DNA from: Pseudomonas palmensis
Lineage (GTDB): Bacteria; Pseudomonadota; Gammaproteobacteria; Pseudomonadales; Pseudomonadaceae
Assembly: GCF_017848315.1 (NCBI RefSeq)
Contig: NZ_JAFKEC010000015.1
Location: 1 to 41,959 of the forward strand
Length of the DNA: 41,959 nt
Direction: 5' to 3'
The notes below the pieces were generated by a model, which did not search any database, was not told where the DNA came from, and saw only the letters and a program-made list of their open reading frames with translations. This document shows positions 34,269 through 41,959 of this stretch, in pieces. The position numbers were made by a program, and so were the translations under genes. Positions within the stretch are counted from its first letter, which is position 1. Every line of letters starts with the position of its first letter.

Positions 34269-35624
34269 CTAGCGCTCGCGCAACGCCTCGGTGCGTGCCT
34301 TGAGCACCGGCTTGAGCAGGTAATCCAGCACGCTCTTGTGGCCGGTGATGATGTCCACCGTGGCGGTCATGCCCGGGATGATCAGCAACGGTTTGTTGTC
34401 CCCCCCCAGGTGGTTCTTGTCGGTGCGCACCTGGATCAGGTAGAACGCGTTGCCCTTGTCGTCCGTCACCGTGTCGGCGCCGATCAGTTCCAGCTTGGCC
34501 TTCAGGCCACCATAGATCGTGTAGTCGTACGCACTGAACTTGACCATCGCGGTCTGCCCGGGGTGCAGAAAGGCCACATCCTGTGGGCGCACCTTGGCCT
34601 CGATCAGCAGGTTGTCTTCCAGCGGCACGATCTCCAGCAGGTCGCTGCCCGGCTGCACCACACCGCCAATGGTGTTGACCTTGAGCAGCTTGATGATGCC
34701 GTGCACCGGCGACACCACGGTGGTGCGGGTGACACGGTCGTCGATGGCGATGCTGGTGGCGGTGATCTTCGAAAGCTCGGTGCGCTTGTCGTTGAGTTCC
34801 TTGGCCGCCTCCGAGCGAAAGCCTGCCTCGGATTCCTCGATCTTGCTGCGGATCTCCGCCGCCGCCGCTTCGGCCCGCGGAATCGCCAGGCTGGTGGCGT
34901 TCAGCGAGCCGCGAGCCTCCACCGCGCTGCGCTTGAGGCGCAGGATCTCCACCGGCGAAATCGCGCCGGTGCCCACCAGCGGCGTGGACATGTTCAGCTC
35001 TTGCTGCAGCAATGCCAGGCCCGAGCGGTACTGCTCCAGTTTGGAGCGAAACTCGGCCAGTTCCTGGGTTTTCTGCCGCAGTTGCTCGTTGAGCGTCTGT
35101 TTCTCGCTGGTGAGGCGGCGCTGGCGCGACTGGTACAGCGACAGTTCGTCCTCGGCCACCTGCGGGGCCTTGCTGCGTACCACCTCCGAGAGCTGGAAGG
35201 GGCGGCCCTCGGCCTCGGCGGACAGGCGCTCGACCTGTGCGGTCAGGGCATAGCGGTCGGCTTCGCTTTCGCCCTTGTTCGACAGAAAGCGCGTGTCGTC
35301 CAGGCGCAGCAGGGTGTCGCCCTTGTTCACCATCTGCCCCTCGCGCACGAAGATCTCGGTGACGATGCCGCCCTCCAGGTTCTGGATCACCTGCACCTTG
35401 CTCGACGGGATGGCCTTGCCTTCGCCCATGGTGACTTCATCGAGCACCGCGAATTTGGCCCACACCAGTGCCACCAGCAGCAAGCCTGCCGCCAGCCACA
35501 CGGTGATGCGCGACAGGCGGGGCGAGTCCTGCAGCGTCGCGCCGGCCAGGTCTGGCATGTACTCGCGTTCGGCAGTCTTGCCGAAGCTGCGGATGTAATC
35601 GCCCAGGCCGGACAATGCAGACAT
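34269..35624 (-). CDS. Type I secretion periplasmic adaptor, HlyD family (LapC-like)
   Basis: A 451-residue membrane fusion protein. One transmembrane helix (ITVWLAAGLLLVALVWAKFAVL, about 39-60) is followed by a lipoyl-type segment (IPSSKVQVIQNLEGGIVTEIFVREGQMVNKGDTLL), long coiled coils (about 115-270) and a beta-barrel domain ending in VRTDKNHLGGDNKPLLIIPGMTATVDIITG. It should bridge the inner-membrane ABC protein and the outer-membrane TolC-type channel. ATG at 35624 with AGGGG seven bases upstream; 11 bp separate it from the ABC gene stop. Length and companion genes point to LapC. I use no symbol because P. putida also has lapC elsewhere (PP_0166 in KT2440 as I recall). Confidence 0.87.
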   Translation of the reverse strand: MSALSGLGDYIRSFGKTAEREYMPDLAGATLQDSPRLSRITVWLAAGLLLVALVWAKFAVLDEVTMGEGKAIPSSKVQVIQNLEGGIVTEIFVREGQMVNKGDTLLRLDDTRFLSNKGESEADRYALTAQVERLSAEAEGRPFQLSEVVRSKAPQVAEDELSLYQSRQRRLTSEKQTLNEQLRQKTQELAEFRSKLEQYRSGLALLQQELNMSTPLVGTGAISPVEILRLKRSAVEARGSLNATSLAIPRAEAAAAEIRSKIEESEAGFRSEAAKELNDKRTELSKITATSIAIDDRVTRTTVVSPVHGIIKLLKVNTIGGVVQPGSDLLEIVPLEDNLLIEAKVRPQDVAFLHPGQTAMVKFSAYDYTIYGGLKAKLELIGADTVTDDKGNAFYLIQVRTDKNHLGGDNKPLLIIPGMTATVDIITGHKSVLDYLLKPVLKARTEALRER

Positions 35625-35635
35625 GCTGATACCCC

Positions 35636-37789
35636 TCAGAGTGCAGAGCCGACACGGCCCTTGCGCAGTGCGTCGATGACCGCGTCCTTGGGCCCGTCGG
35701 CCACCACCTTGCCGTTGTCCAGCACCACCAGGCGGTCGACCAGGCTGAGCATCGAGGTGCGGTGGGTGACCAGCAGCAGGGTCTTGCCCTGCACCCAGCC
35801 GTGCAGGCGCTGGCGCAGCTGGTCTTCGCTGCTGTTGTCCATATGGCTGGTGGGCTCGTCGAGGATCAGGATCGGCGGTTCCAGCAGCATCGCGCGGGCC
35901 AGCAGCACGGTCTGGCGCTGGCCGCCGGAGAGCAGCATGCCGCGCTCGCCCACCGGCCGTTCGAAGCCTTGCGGGTGCTGGCGGGCCAGTTCGCTCACGC
36001 CGGTCATCTCGGCCACTTCGAGCATGCGCGCATCGCTGACGTAGCGTGCGCCCAGGGTCAGGTTGTCGCGCAGGCTGCCGGCCAGCAGCGGCAGGTCATG
36101 GGCCACGTAGCCGAGCTGCTGGCGCAGGTCGGCGATGTCGAGCTGGCGCAGGTCGAGGTTGTCGAGCAGGATCTGCCCCTCTTCGGGTTCGTAGAAGCCC
36201 ATCAGCAGGCGTGCCAGGGTGCTCTTGCCCGAGCCGCTGCGACCGATGATGCCGATGCGTTCGCCCGGCTTGACCGTGAACCTCACGTTGTCCAGCGCTG
36301 CGGCGTTCTGCCCGTTGTAGCGGAAGGTCACCTGGCTGACCTGCAGCGCGCCGTGCAACTGGGTGCGCTCCAGGGTCTGCTGGCCAGCAGGGCGTTCCTG
36401 GGGCAGGGCCATCAGCGCGTCGGTGCTGTGCATGGTCAGCTGGGCCTGCTGGTAGCGGGTGATCAGCCCGGCGATCTGGCCCAATGGTGCGAGCACGCGG
36501 CTGCCGAGCATGTAGCTGGCCACCAGGGCACCCACGCTGAGGTTGCCGGCAATGATGCTGTACACCCCGGCGACGATGGTGGCCATGCCGCACAGCTGCT
36601 GGATGAACAGGGTGCCGTTGGTGGCCAGTGCCGAAAGGTTGCGCGCCTGTACGTCGAGGCGGGTGAGGGCGCCGTGGGTGCTTTCCCACTGGTGCTGGCG
36701 CTCGCTTTCGGCCCCGCAGGCCTTGAGGGTTTCCAGGCCGCCCAGGGTCTCGATCAGCAGCGCCTGGCGCAGCGCGCCCAGGCTCAGGCTTTTTTCCACG
36801 GTATCGCGCAAGCGTGCCTGGATGAACAGCGCAAAGGCGATGGTGATCGGAAAGGCCACCAGCGGAATCACCACCAGCCAGCCGCCCAGCAGGCCGATCA
36901 CCAGCAGCATCAGCACCACGAAGGGCAGGTCGATGACGCTGGTCAGGGTCACCGCCGTGAGGAATTCGCGCAGGCCCTGGAAGTCGTGGATGCTCTGGGC
37001 GAAGCCGCCGATGGTGGCCGGGCGGGCCTTCATCGACATGCCGGTGATGCGCTCGAACAGGGTGGCCGACAGGATCAGGTCGGTCTTCTTGCCGGCCTGG
37101 TCCAGCAGGTGCGCACGCACCACGCGCAGCACCAGCTCGAACAGGGTGCCGAGCATCAGGCCGATGACCAGCACCCACAGGGTGGAGGTGGCCTGGTTGG
37201 GCACCACCCGGTCGTAGGTCTGCATCACGAACAGCGGCACCATCAGGCCCAGCAGGTTGATCAGCAGGCTGGCCAGCAAGGCGTCGCTGTAGAGCCAGCG
37301 CGACTGCTTGAGGGTGTCACGGAACCAGGCGTTGACCCTGGGCAGCAGCGGTGTGCGCAGGTCTTCGACCTCGTGGCGCGGGCGTGCGAACAGGGCCTGG
37401 CCGCTGTAGACGTCGGCCAGCTCCTGGCGGCTGACCCACTGCTCGCCGCCTTCGGCTTCACTGGGCAGTATCAGGGCTTGGTCGTTCTCGCCCCAGCGCC
37501 GCAGCACGGCGCTGCGGCCATCGGCAAGCAACAGCAGCACCGGCAGGTTGAGCGCCGAGATCGCGCCCAGCTCGCGGCGCAGTACCCGTGCCTGCAGGCC
37601 GGCCCGGGCCGCTGCGCGCGGCAGCAGGTCGAGGCTCATGCGTTGTTCGGCCAGCGGCAGGCCGGCACACAGGCTGCTGCGACTGACCGCAGCGCCGTGC
37701 AGCTTGCACAGTATCAGCAGCCCGTCGAGCAACGGGTCATCGAAGCTCTGGCGCGGGTCGGCGGTGCCGGCCGGCTGCATGCTGGTCAT
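35636..37789 (-). CDS. Type I secretion ABC transporter/ATPase, LapB-like
   Basis: A 717-residue RTX-exporter ABC protein, nearly the length of LapB. The N-terminal 140 or so residues are a C39-peptidase-like domain (PLLDGLLILCKLHGAAVSRSSLC) that lacks the catalytic Cys/His arrangement, so it recognises but does not cleave substrate. Transmembrane helices follow, then the ATPase with Walker A GRSGSGKS, signature LSGGQRQ, Walker B ILILDEPTSHMD and the switch histidine VTHRTS. It powers export of the adhesin encoded divergently. ATG at 37789 is chosen for GAGGAG just upstream; an open extension to 37867 would overlap the TolC gene and lacks support. Translationally close to the LapC-like gene. 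Confidence 0.88.
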   Translation of the reverse strand: MTSMQPAGTADPRQSFDDPLLDGLLILCKLHGAAVSRSSLCAGLPLAEQRMSLDLLPRAAARAGLQARVLRRELGAISALNLPVLLLLADGRSAVLRRWGENDQALILPSEAEGGEQWVSRQELADVYSGQALFARPRHEVEDLRTPLLPRVNAWFRDTLKQSRWLYSDALLASLLINLLGLMVPLFVMQTYDRVVPNQATSTLWVLVIGLMLGTLFELVLRVVRAHLLDQAGKKTDLILSATLFERITGMSMKARPATIGGFAQSIHDFQGLREFLTAVTLTSVIDLPFVVLMLLVIGLLGGWLVVIPLVAFPITIAFALFIQARLRDTVEKSLSLGALRQALLIETLGGLETLKACGAESERQHQWESTHGALTRLDVQARNLSALATNGTLFIQQLCGMATIVAGVYSIIAGNLSVGALVASYMLGSRVLAPLGQIAGLITRYQQAQLTMHSTDALMALPQERPAGQQTLERTQLHGALQVSQVTFRYNGQNAAALDNVRFTVKPGERIGIIGRSGSGKSTLARLLMGFYEPEEGQILLDNLDLRQLDIADLRQQLGYVAHDLPLLAGSLRDNLTLGARYVSDARMLEVAEMTGVSELARQHPQGFERPVGERGMLLSGGQRQTVLLARAMLLEPPILILDEPTSHMDNSSEDQLRQRLHGWVQGKTLLLVTHRTSMLSLVDRLVVLDNGKVVADGPKDAVIDALRKGRVGSAL

Positions 37790-37817
37790 GGGCGGCTCCT
37801 CGGGCGGTCGAACGTGT

Positions 37818-39191
37818 TCAACGCAGGTCTGGCAGCGTGGCGTCGCTTCTGACTTCGCTGCGTGCAATGGCCTCCGGTGGCAGCGAGATCTTCTGTTTGC
37901 TCAGCAACTCGCCCATGTTGGCCAGCACCCGGTACATCGAGAACTCCTCGGTGTAGCGCACTTCGGTGTAGCGACGGTTGGCGTTGTACAGCTCGTTCTC
38001 GCTGTCGAGCAGGTCGAGCAGGGTGCGTTGGCCCAGGCCGAACTGATCCTGGTAGGCGGCGCGCACACGGGTGGTGGTGTCGGCGTATTCGCGTGCAGTC
38101 GGGGTTTGCAGGCGCGCGTTGGTCATGGCGTTCCACGACAGCGCGAGGTTTTCGTTGAGGGTGCGCAAGGCGTTGTTGCGGATGTCCATAGCCTGGTTGA
38201 TCTTGTGCGCATCCGACTGCAGGCGGGCCTTGTCGCTGCCGCCCTTGAACAGGTTGTAGCTCATCACCACGCCGGCTCGCCAATCGCTGTTGGCATGCCC
38301 GGGTTCACCGGCGATGTTGTTGTTGGCGCCGGTGGCGAGCTCTGCATCCAGGCGCGGGTAGAACGGCGACTTGGCCACTTCGTACTGTTGCTCGGCGGCC
38401 TGGATGTCGGCCTGGGCCGACTTGAGGTAGGGGTTGTTCTGCAACATGGCCTGGCGCGCCTGGGTCAGGTCGCCGGGCATCTCGCCCTTGATCGACACCG
38501 GGGTTTCCAGCTCGTCGGGGGCACGCCCGACCACGCTGATGAAGTTGGCTTCGGCATCGGCCAGGTCGACCTGGGCGGTGTACAGGTTATTGTCGGCCAG
38601 CGCCCGGCGTGCGGTGGACTGGTCGAGGTCGGCATTGCTGCCCACGCCGCGCTCGCTGCGCAGGCCGATCTGGTCGTTGACGCGCAGGTGTGCCTGCAGG
38701 TTGTTCTTGGCCAGGGTCACCAGCTCGCGGCGCTTGAGCACTTCCAGGTACACCTCGATGGCGCGCAGGGCGATGGTCTCGGAGGTGGCCTGCACGTAGT
38801 AGGCGCGTGAATTGACCACGGCCTCGGTGCGGCCCACTTCATTGGCGGTATTGAAGCCGTCGAACAGCATCTGGCGCAGGCGCAGTTCGGACTGGGTGTA
38901 GTTCAGGGTTTCCTTGTTGTGATTGCGGCTGCCGTCGGCGTTGAAGCCGCGGGTGTTGGTGTTGTCTGAACGTTCGCGTCCGTAGCCGGCCACCAGGTCG
39001 ACGGTGGGAAAGTAGCCCCCTCTGGCCACCTTCACATCCTCGTCGGCGGACAGCCGGCTATTGATCCCGGCCTTGTTCTCCGGGTGGTAGTCCACGGCGC
39101 TCTGCACGGCTTGTGACAAGGACATGGCCTGCGCGTTGGCACAGATCATGGCGAACAGAATCGCGCTGCTGATGGGGGTCAAAACGCGCAT
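37818..39191 (-). CDS. lapE: TolC-family outer membrane channel (LapE/AggA-like)
   Basis: A 457-residue outer membrane efflux protein. The signal peptide MRVLTPISSAILFAMICANAQA begins at ATG 39191, with GGGAG at 39201-39205. Two TolC repeats of long helices and beta segments follow (LNYTQSELRLRQMLFDGF, ADLDQSTARRALADNNLYTAQVDLADAEANFISVVGRAP, QDQFGLGQRTLLDLLDSENELYNANRRYTEVRYTEE). It completes the export channel for the adhesin together with the two genes downstream (28 bp and 11 bp spacings), so the three make a single operon. In KT2440 the lone LapE-type gene (PP_4519 as I recall) sits at a comparable place without the adjacent adhesin, so lapE is the best name but not certain. Confidence 0.82.
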   Translation of the reverse strand: MRVLTPISSAILFAMICANAQAMSLSQAVQSAVDYHPENKAGINSRLSADEDVKVARGGYFPTVDLVAGYGRERSDNTNTRGFNADGSRNHNKETLNYTQSELRLRQMLFDGFNTANEVGRTEAVVNSRAYYVQATSETIALRAIEVYLEVLKRRELVTLAKNNLQAHLRVNDQIGLRSERGVGSNADLDQSTARRALADNNLYTAQVDLADAEANFISVVGRAPDELETPVSIKGEMPGDLTQARQAMLQNNPYLKSAQADIQAAEQQYEVAKSPFYPRLDAELATGANNNIAGEPGHANSDWRAGVVMSYNLFKGGSDKARLQSDAHKINQAMDIRNNALRTLNENLALSWNAMTNARLQTPTAREYADTTTRVRAAYQDQFGLGQRTLLDLLDSENELYNANRRYTEVRYTEEFSMYRVLANMGELLSKQKISLPPEAIARSEVRSDATLPDLR

Positions 39192-39701
39192 GGATGACAT
39201 CTCCCTGATTTCTTGTGGTCTCTCAATCGCCAAAAAAATGACGAAAAATGGAGGTCAAACCGTTTCAGGCTTGTAACAACAGAGCTAAGAACATTTAACG
39301 GCCAACCTAAGAAGTATTTCTCATAACCGATATGCGAAAAAAAACTTATGCGCTGTGCTCAAAGCAAGACATTGTTCTCTTCAGATAGCTCGAAAACAGG
39401 CGCAGATGTTGGCCTGTCAGGGCGTCCGATAAAGTTCCTCGTTTTTTGCAGCATTGGGTTTGGAGTGAGCGGAGGAGAGGTCAACGCGGCGAAATATGGC
39501 GACAAAATTTTGGCTCATGGCCGATTGCCAGATCGCAGCGTGGCTTAACCGGAGCATGGGCAGGCCGAATGCATTGATTTCGTTGAGATCGGTGCGTGCG
39601 GTCGCAAGGTTGTTCTCCGAGTCGGCCGGGCATTGCCCGCGCCAGGTTTCGCGATACCCCGGCACGTGTTTGCGAAAACCTTCGGCAATGGAGGCATGCT
39701 C
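39192..39701. promoter_or_regulatory. 510-bp divergent regulatory region of the adhesin/secretion locus
   Basis: No credible gene; the region separates the TolC gene (left) from the adhesin gene (right). The left half (about 39225-39400) is AT-rich with A-tracts and includes a direct repeat of TATGCG (39331-39336 and 39347-39352, 16 bases apart). Both promoters probably lie there, leaving a long adhesin leader of some 250-300 bases. The adhesin ribosome-binding site GGAGG is at 39690-39694. No convincing FleQ box or sigma-54 promoter was found by eye. Confidence 0.5.
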
Positions 39702-41959
39702 ATGGCTAATTTGATCGGTGTGGTCAGCAAGGTTGTCGGCCAGGTATTCGCGGTAGCGGCCGATGGCGGTCGACGTGCCCTGGTGGAAGGCGACCGCCTT
39801 TATGCCGGGGAACAACTGGAAACCGGCGCGGCCGGGGCAGTGGCGGTGCACCTGGAAAACGGTGCCGAGCTGACCCTGGGCCGTGACAGCAGCCTGCAGC
39901 TGTCTCCCGACCTGCTGGCCAACCATGCCTCGCACGTGAACGCGCCCGAGACGGTGACGCCCAGCCAGGCACAACTGACCGATGTGGAGAAACTGCAGCA
40001 GGCCATTGCGGCGGGCGCCGACCCCAGCCAGGAGGGCGAAGCTCCGGCGGCGGGCCCCGGCAACGGCGGTTCGCCAAGCGCATTGGGCGGCGGCCATTCG
40101 TTCGTGCAGCTCACCGAGGTGGGAGGGCACCTGGACCCGGTGATCGGCTTTCCGACGGCGGGTTTCAACAGCATCCCCGAGATTCCCGAACCCTGGATTG
40201 GCGCGCGGGGTGATGACCAGGGCCCTGGCGGTTTCGTGCCGCCGGTGATCCCGCCGGTTGAGCCGCCCATCGACCACCCGGTGACACTGGACGGGCTGGA
40301 GGTGAATGGCGGTGAACTGACCGTGTACGAGAAGAACCTGGCCGATGGCTCAAGCCCCGATAATGGCGCGCTGACCCAGAGCGGCAGCTTTACCGTGCAT
40401 GCCCCCGATGGCCTGCACACGCTTACCGTCGGGGGCATCAACGTGGTGATCGGCGGGGTGGTCAGTGGTTTTCCGCAATCGATCACCACGGGGCTGGGCA
40501 ATACCCTCACCATCACCGGCTACAACCCCGCCACAGGCGTGGTGAGCTACAGCTACACCTTGCTCGACAACGAAGCTCATCCCGCTGGCCAGGGCATCAA
40601 CAACATCGGTGAGAGCTTCAGCGTGGTGGCCATCGACAGCGATGGCAGCAAGGCCACCGGCAGCCTGGACGTGAACATTGTCGATGACGTGCCGCAGGCC
40701 AGGCCCGACAGCGCCTCGGTAGTCGAAGGCGGTACCGTCACCGGCAACGTGCTGCACAATGACAGCCTGGGCGCCGATCGCCCGCCGGTCGAGCACACGG
40801 TGGTCGGTGTGCGGGCCGGCTCCGATACCTCGACATCGGCCATCGGCTCGCTGGGCGTGAACATTGCGGGTACCTACGGCACGCTGGTGCTCAACGCCAA
40901 CGGCGAGGCGGTGTACAAGGCCGACCCCAACGCCGTGCCGCCAGCGGGCGCGACCGATGTGTTCACCTACACCATCCGCGATGCGGACGGTGACGAAAGC
41001 ACCACGACCATCACCATCAACGTCACCGACAGCAAGCTCGTCGCCTGCCCGGACAGCGTCACGGTGTATGAAAAGGCCCTGGACCTGGTCCAGGACCCGC
41101 AAGACCTTGCGCCGGGCACAGTGGTGGGCAGCAACCCGGGCTCGGCGGGCGAGACCGCGACCGGAACGCTGGCCGGCTCGGTCGGTGGTGGCTCCGGCGC
41201 GCTGACCTTCACGCTGGTGGGCAGCAGCACCGGCGCCTACGGGCAGATCCAGATCAACGCCGACGGCAGTTACAAGTACACCCTGACGTCCGCGCCGCAG
41301 GTGGGCGGCGGCAACGACGGGGCCAATGTGGTCACCTCCGAAACCTTCACCTACAAGGCTACCGACGCGCTGGGCAACAGCGTCACCAGCACCATCGTGA
41401 TCAAGATCGTGGACGATGTGCCACGGGCAGAGTCGGACAGCACCACGGTGGTGGAGGGCGGTACGGTCACCGGCAACGTATTGGACAACGACACGCTGGG
41501 TGCAGACGGTGCAGCCCAGGGCGGTGCGGTGGTGGGTGTGCGGGCGGGCGCCGACACCTCGACCTCGGCCATTGGCTCGCTGGGCGTGAGCATTGCCGGT
41601 ACCTACGGCACGCTGATCCTGAATGCCAATGGCGAGGCGATCTACAAGGCCGACCCCAACTCGGTAGCGCCAACCGGCGCCAAGGACGTGTTCACCTACA
41701 CCATCCGCGACGCGGACGGTGACGAAAGCACCACGACCATCACCATCAACGTCACCGACAGCAAGCTCGTCGCTTGCCCGGACGATGACATCAAGGTGTA
41801 CGAGCGCGGGCTGGACCTGGTGCAGGACGCCTGGGACCTGGCGCCTGGCACGGTAGAAGGCAGCGCGCCGACCAGGGCCACGGAAACCTCGGTCGGCAAC
41901 CTTCAAGGCCGGGTGGGCGGTGGCTCCGGTGCCCTGACCTACAGCCTGGAAGGCAGCGC
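39702..41959 (+). CDS. LapA-family giant T1SS adhesin with retention module (3' truncated by window)
   Basis: The visible 752 residues begin MANLIGVVSKVVGQVFAVAADG, the LapA N-terminal retention module. A dialanine LapG-type cleavage site PAAG follows at residues 115-118, then GGGHSFVQLTEVGGHLDPVIGFPTAGF, which matches LapA-type proteins. After a linker and a first beta domain (about 150-326), a 243-residue unit repeats exactly in length from residue 327: a cadherin/VCBS-like half (VDDVP to INVTDS) and a Gly-rich half. Each unit has a cysteine (449 and 692), the only ones seen. No signal peptide: export is by the divergent ABC system. LapG would release it from the cell when c-di-GMP falls. 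ATG at 39702 has GGAGG seven bases upstream. The C-terminus with the export signal is outside the window. Confidence 0.9.
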   Translation, partial: MANLIGVVSKVVGQVFAVAADGGRRALVEGDRLYAGEQLETGAAGAVAVHLENGAELTLGRDSSLQLSPDLLANHASHVNAPETVTPSQAQLTDVEKLQQAIAAGADPSQEGEAPAAGPGNGGSPSALGGGHSFVQLTEVGGHLDPVIGFPTAGFNSIPEIPEPWIGARGDDQGPGGFVPPVIPPVEPPIDHPVTLDGLEVNGGELTVYEKNLADGSSPDNGALTQSGSFTVHAPDGLHTLTVGGINVVIGGVVSGFPQSITTGLGNTLTITGYNPATGVVSYSYTLLDNEAHPAGQGINNIGESFSVVAIDSDGSKATGSLDVNIVDDVPQARPDSASVVEGGTVTGNVLHNDSLGADRPPVEHTVVGVRAGSDTSTSAIGSLGVNIAGTYGTLVLNANGEAVYKADPNAVPPAGATDVFTYTIRDADGDESTTTITINVTDSKLVACPDSVTVYEKALDLVQDPQDLAPGTVVGSNPGSAGETATGTLAGSVGGGSGALTFTLVGSSTGAYGQIQINADGSYKYTLTSAPQVGGGNDGANVVTSETFTYKATDALGNSVTSTIVIKIVDDVPRAESDSTTVVEGGTVTGNVLDNDTLGADGAAQGGAVVGVRAGADTSTSAIGSLGVSIAGTYGTLILNANGEAIYKADPNSVAPTGAKDVFTYTIRDADGDESTTTITINVTDSKLVACPDDDIKVYERGLDLVQDAWDLAPGTVEGSAPTRATETSVGNLQGRVGGGSGALTYSLEGS
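40680..41959 (+). repeat. 729-bp tandem repeat inside the adhesin gene
   Basis: Unit 1 is 40680-41408 and unit 2 starts at 41409, an exact 243-codon period; unit 2 is cut by the window end after 551 bases. The strongest identity is over about 92 bases at 40962-41053 versus 41691-41782, with two differences. The high DNA identity suggests recent duplication or ongoing gene conversion; the number of units beyond the window is unknown. Confidence 0.9.

Noticed and set aside
35636..37789. Active C39 peptidase in the LapB-like protein
   Set aside because: The N-terminal domain is C39-like, but the catalytic Cys is not in the required sequence context, as in other RTX exporters.
34338..37852. Long plus-strand frames (568 and 696 codons) over the LapC/LapB-like genes
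   Set aside because: Antisense shadows; no domain, and the minus-strand proteins have full ABC and HlyD motifs.
39497..39533. Possible sigma-54 promoter (TGGC...TTGC) before the adhesin
   Set aside because: The spacing between the GG and GC doublets does not match the required 10 bases in any pairing I tried.
39825..39836. GAAG at adhesin residues 42-45 as a LapG cleavage site
   Set aside because: It lies inside the folded retention module and lacks the T/A/P first residue; PAAG at 115-118 is at the expected position.
40350..41906. 518-codon minus-strand frame in the adhesin gene
   Set aside because: It mirrors the repeats of the adhesin; its own apparent repeats are only the reflection of the 729-bp tandem repeat.
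1..41959. CRISPR arrays, tRNA/rRNA genes, insertion sequences or prophage genes
   Set aside because: No regularly spaced short repeats, cloverleaf tRNA signatures, rRNA segments, transposase or phage structural proteins were found on either strand.

Overview
The window is ordinary high-GC chromosome of a Pseudomonas of the P. putida group. The evidence is gene-level similarity throughout, P. putida-type REP palindromes (about 428-496, 12495-12519, 23566-23592, 28241-28256), and gene orders that match blocks I remember from P. aeruginosa: fadD1/hrpA; FabH-like synthase/ECF sigma/OprO-type porin; ABC transporter/ppiA/hydrolase/LysR/azoR; gbuA/gbuR. From memory, the order also resembles the PP_4549-to-PP_4519 stretch of P. 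putida KT2440. I could not run any search.

Layout. 1-3.2 kb: the 3' end of fadD faces a gamma-glutamylpolyamine oxidase/synthetase pair (puuB, puuA). 3.6-9.7 kb: the helicase hrpA, a FabH-type ketoacyl synthase, and an overlapping ECF sigma/zinc-finger anti-sigma pair. 9.9-12.5 kb: an OprP/OprO porin and a FemAB-like protein. 12.5-17.8 kb: a leftward group of LysR, hydrolase, ppiA and ABC exporter, divergent from a small periplasmic protein and an azoreductase. 18.0-19.9 kb: a lower-GC accessory pair, an unrecognised Pro/Lys-tailed protein and a lipoprotein that may be halovibrin-like. 20-27.6 kb: DMT transporter, MscS channel, DEAD-box helicase, two small genes, a second DMT transporter, and an MFS transporter with a divergent LysR regulator. 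27.7-28.3 kb: a tiny ORF, then a highly structured non-coding repeat. 28.3-33.6 kb: a guanidinobutyrate catabolic cluster (symporter, gbuA, divergent gbuR) and an Aer-type energy-taxis receptor. 33.7-42 kb: a DTW-domain protein, then a complete type I secretion set (TolC/LapE, LapB-like ABC, LapC-like adaptor) divergent from the 5' end of a giant LapA-family adhesin that runs off the window.

How the genes fit together. puuA/puuB and gbuA would both feed polyamine- or arginine-derived nitrogen towards GABA. FadD and the FabH-like enzyme connect beta-oxidation to fatty-acid synthesis. The right end is the most notable part. The adhesin carries an N-terminal retention module with a PAAG LapG-type cleavage site and an exact 729-bp tandem repeat with one cysteine per unit. 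Its secretion genes lie next to it, which suggests a biofilm adhesin system controlled by c-di-GMP through LapD/LapG encoded elsewhere.

No tRNA, rRNA, CRISPR array, insertion sequence or prophage was seen.
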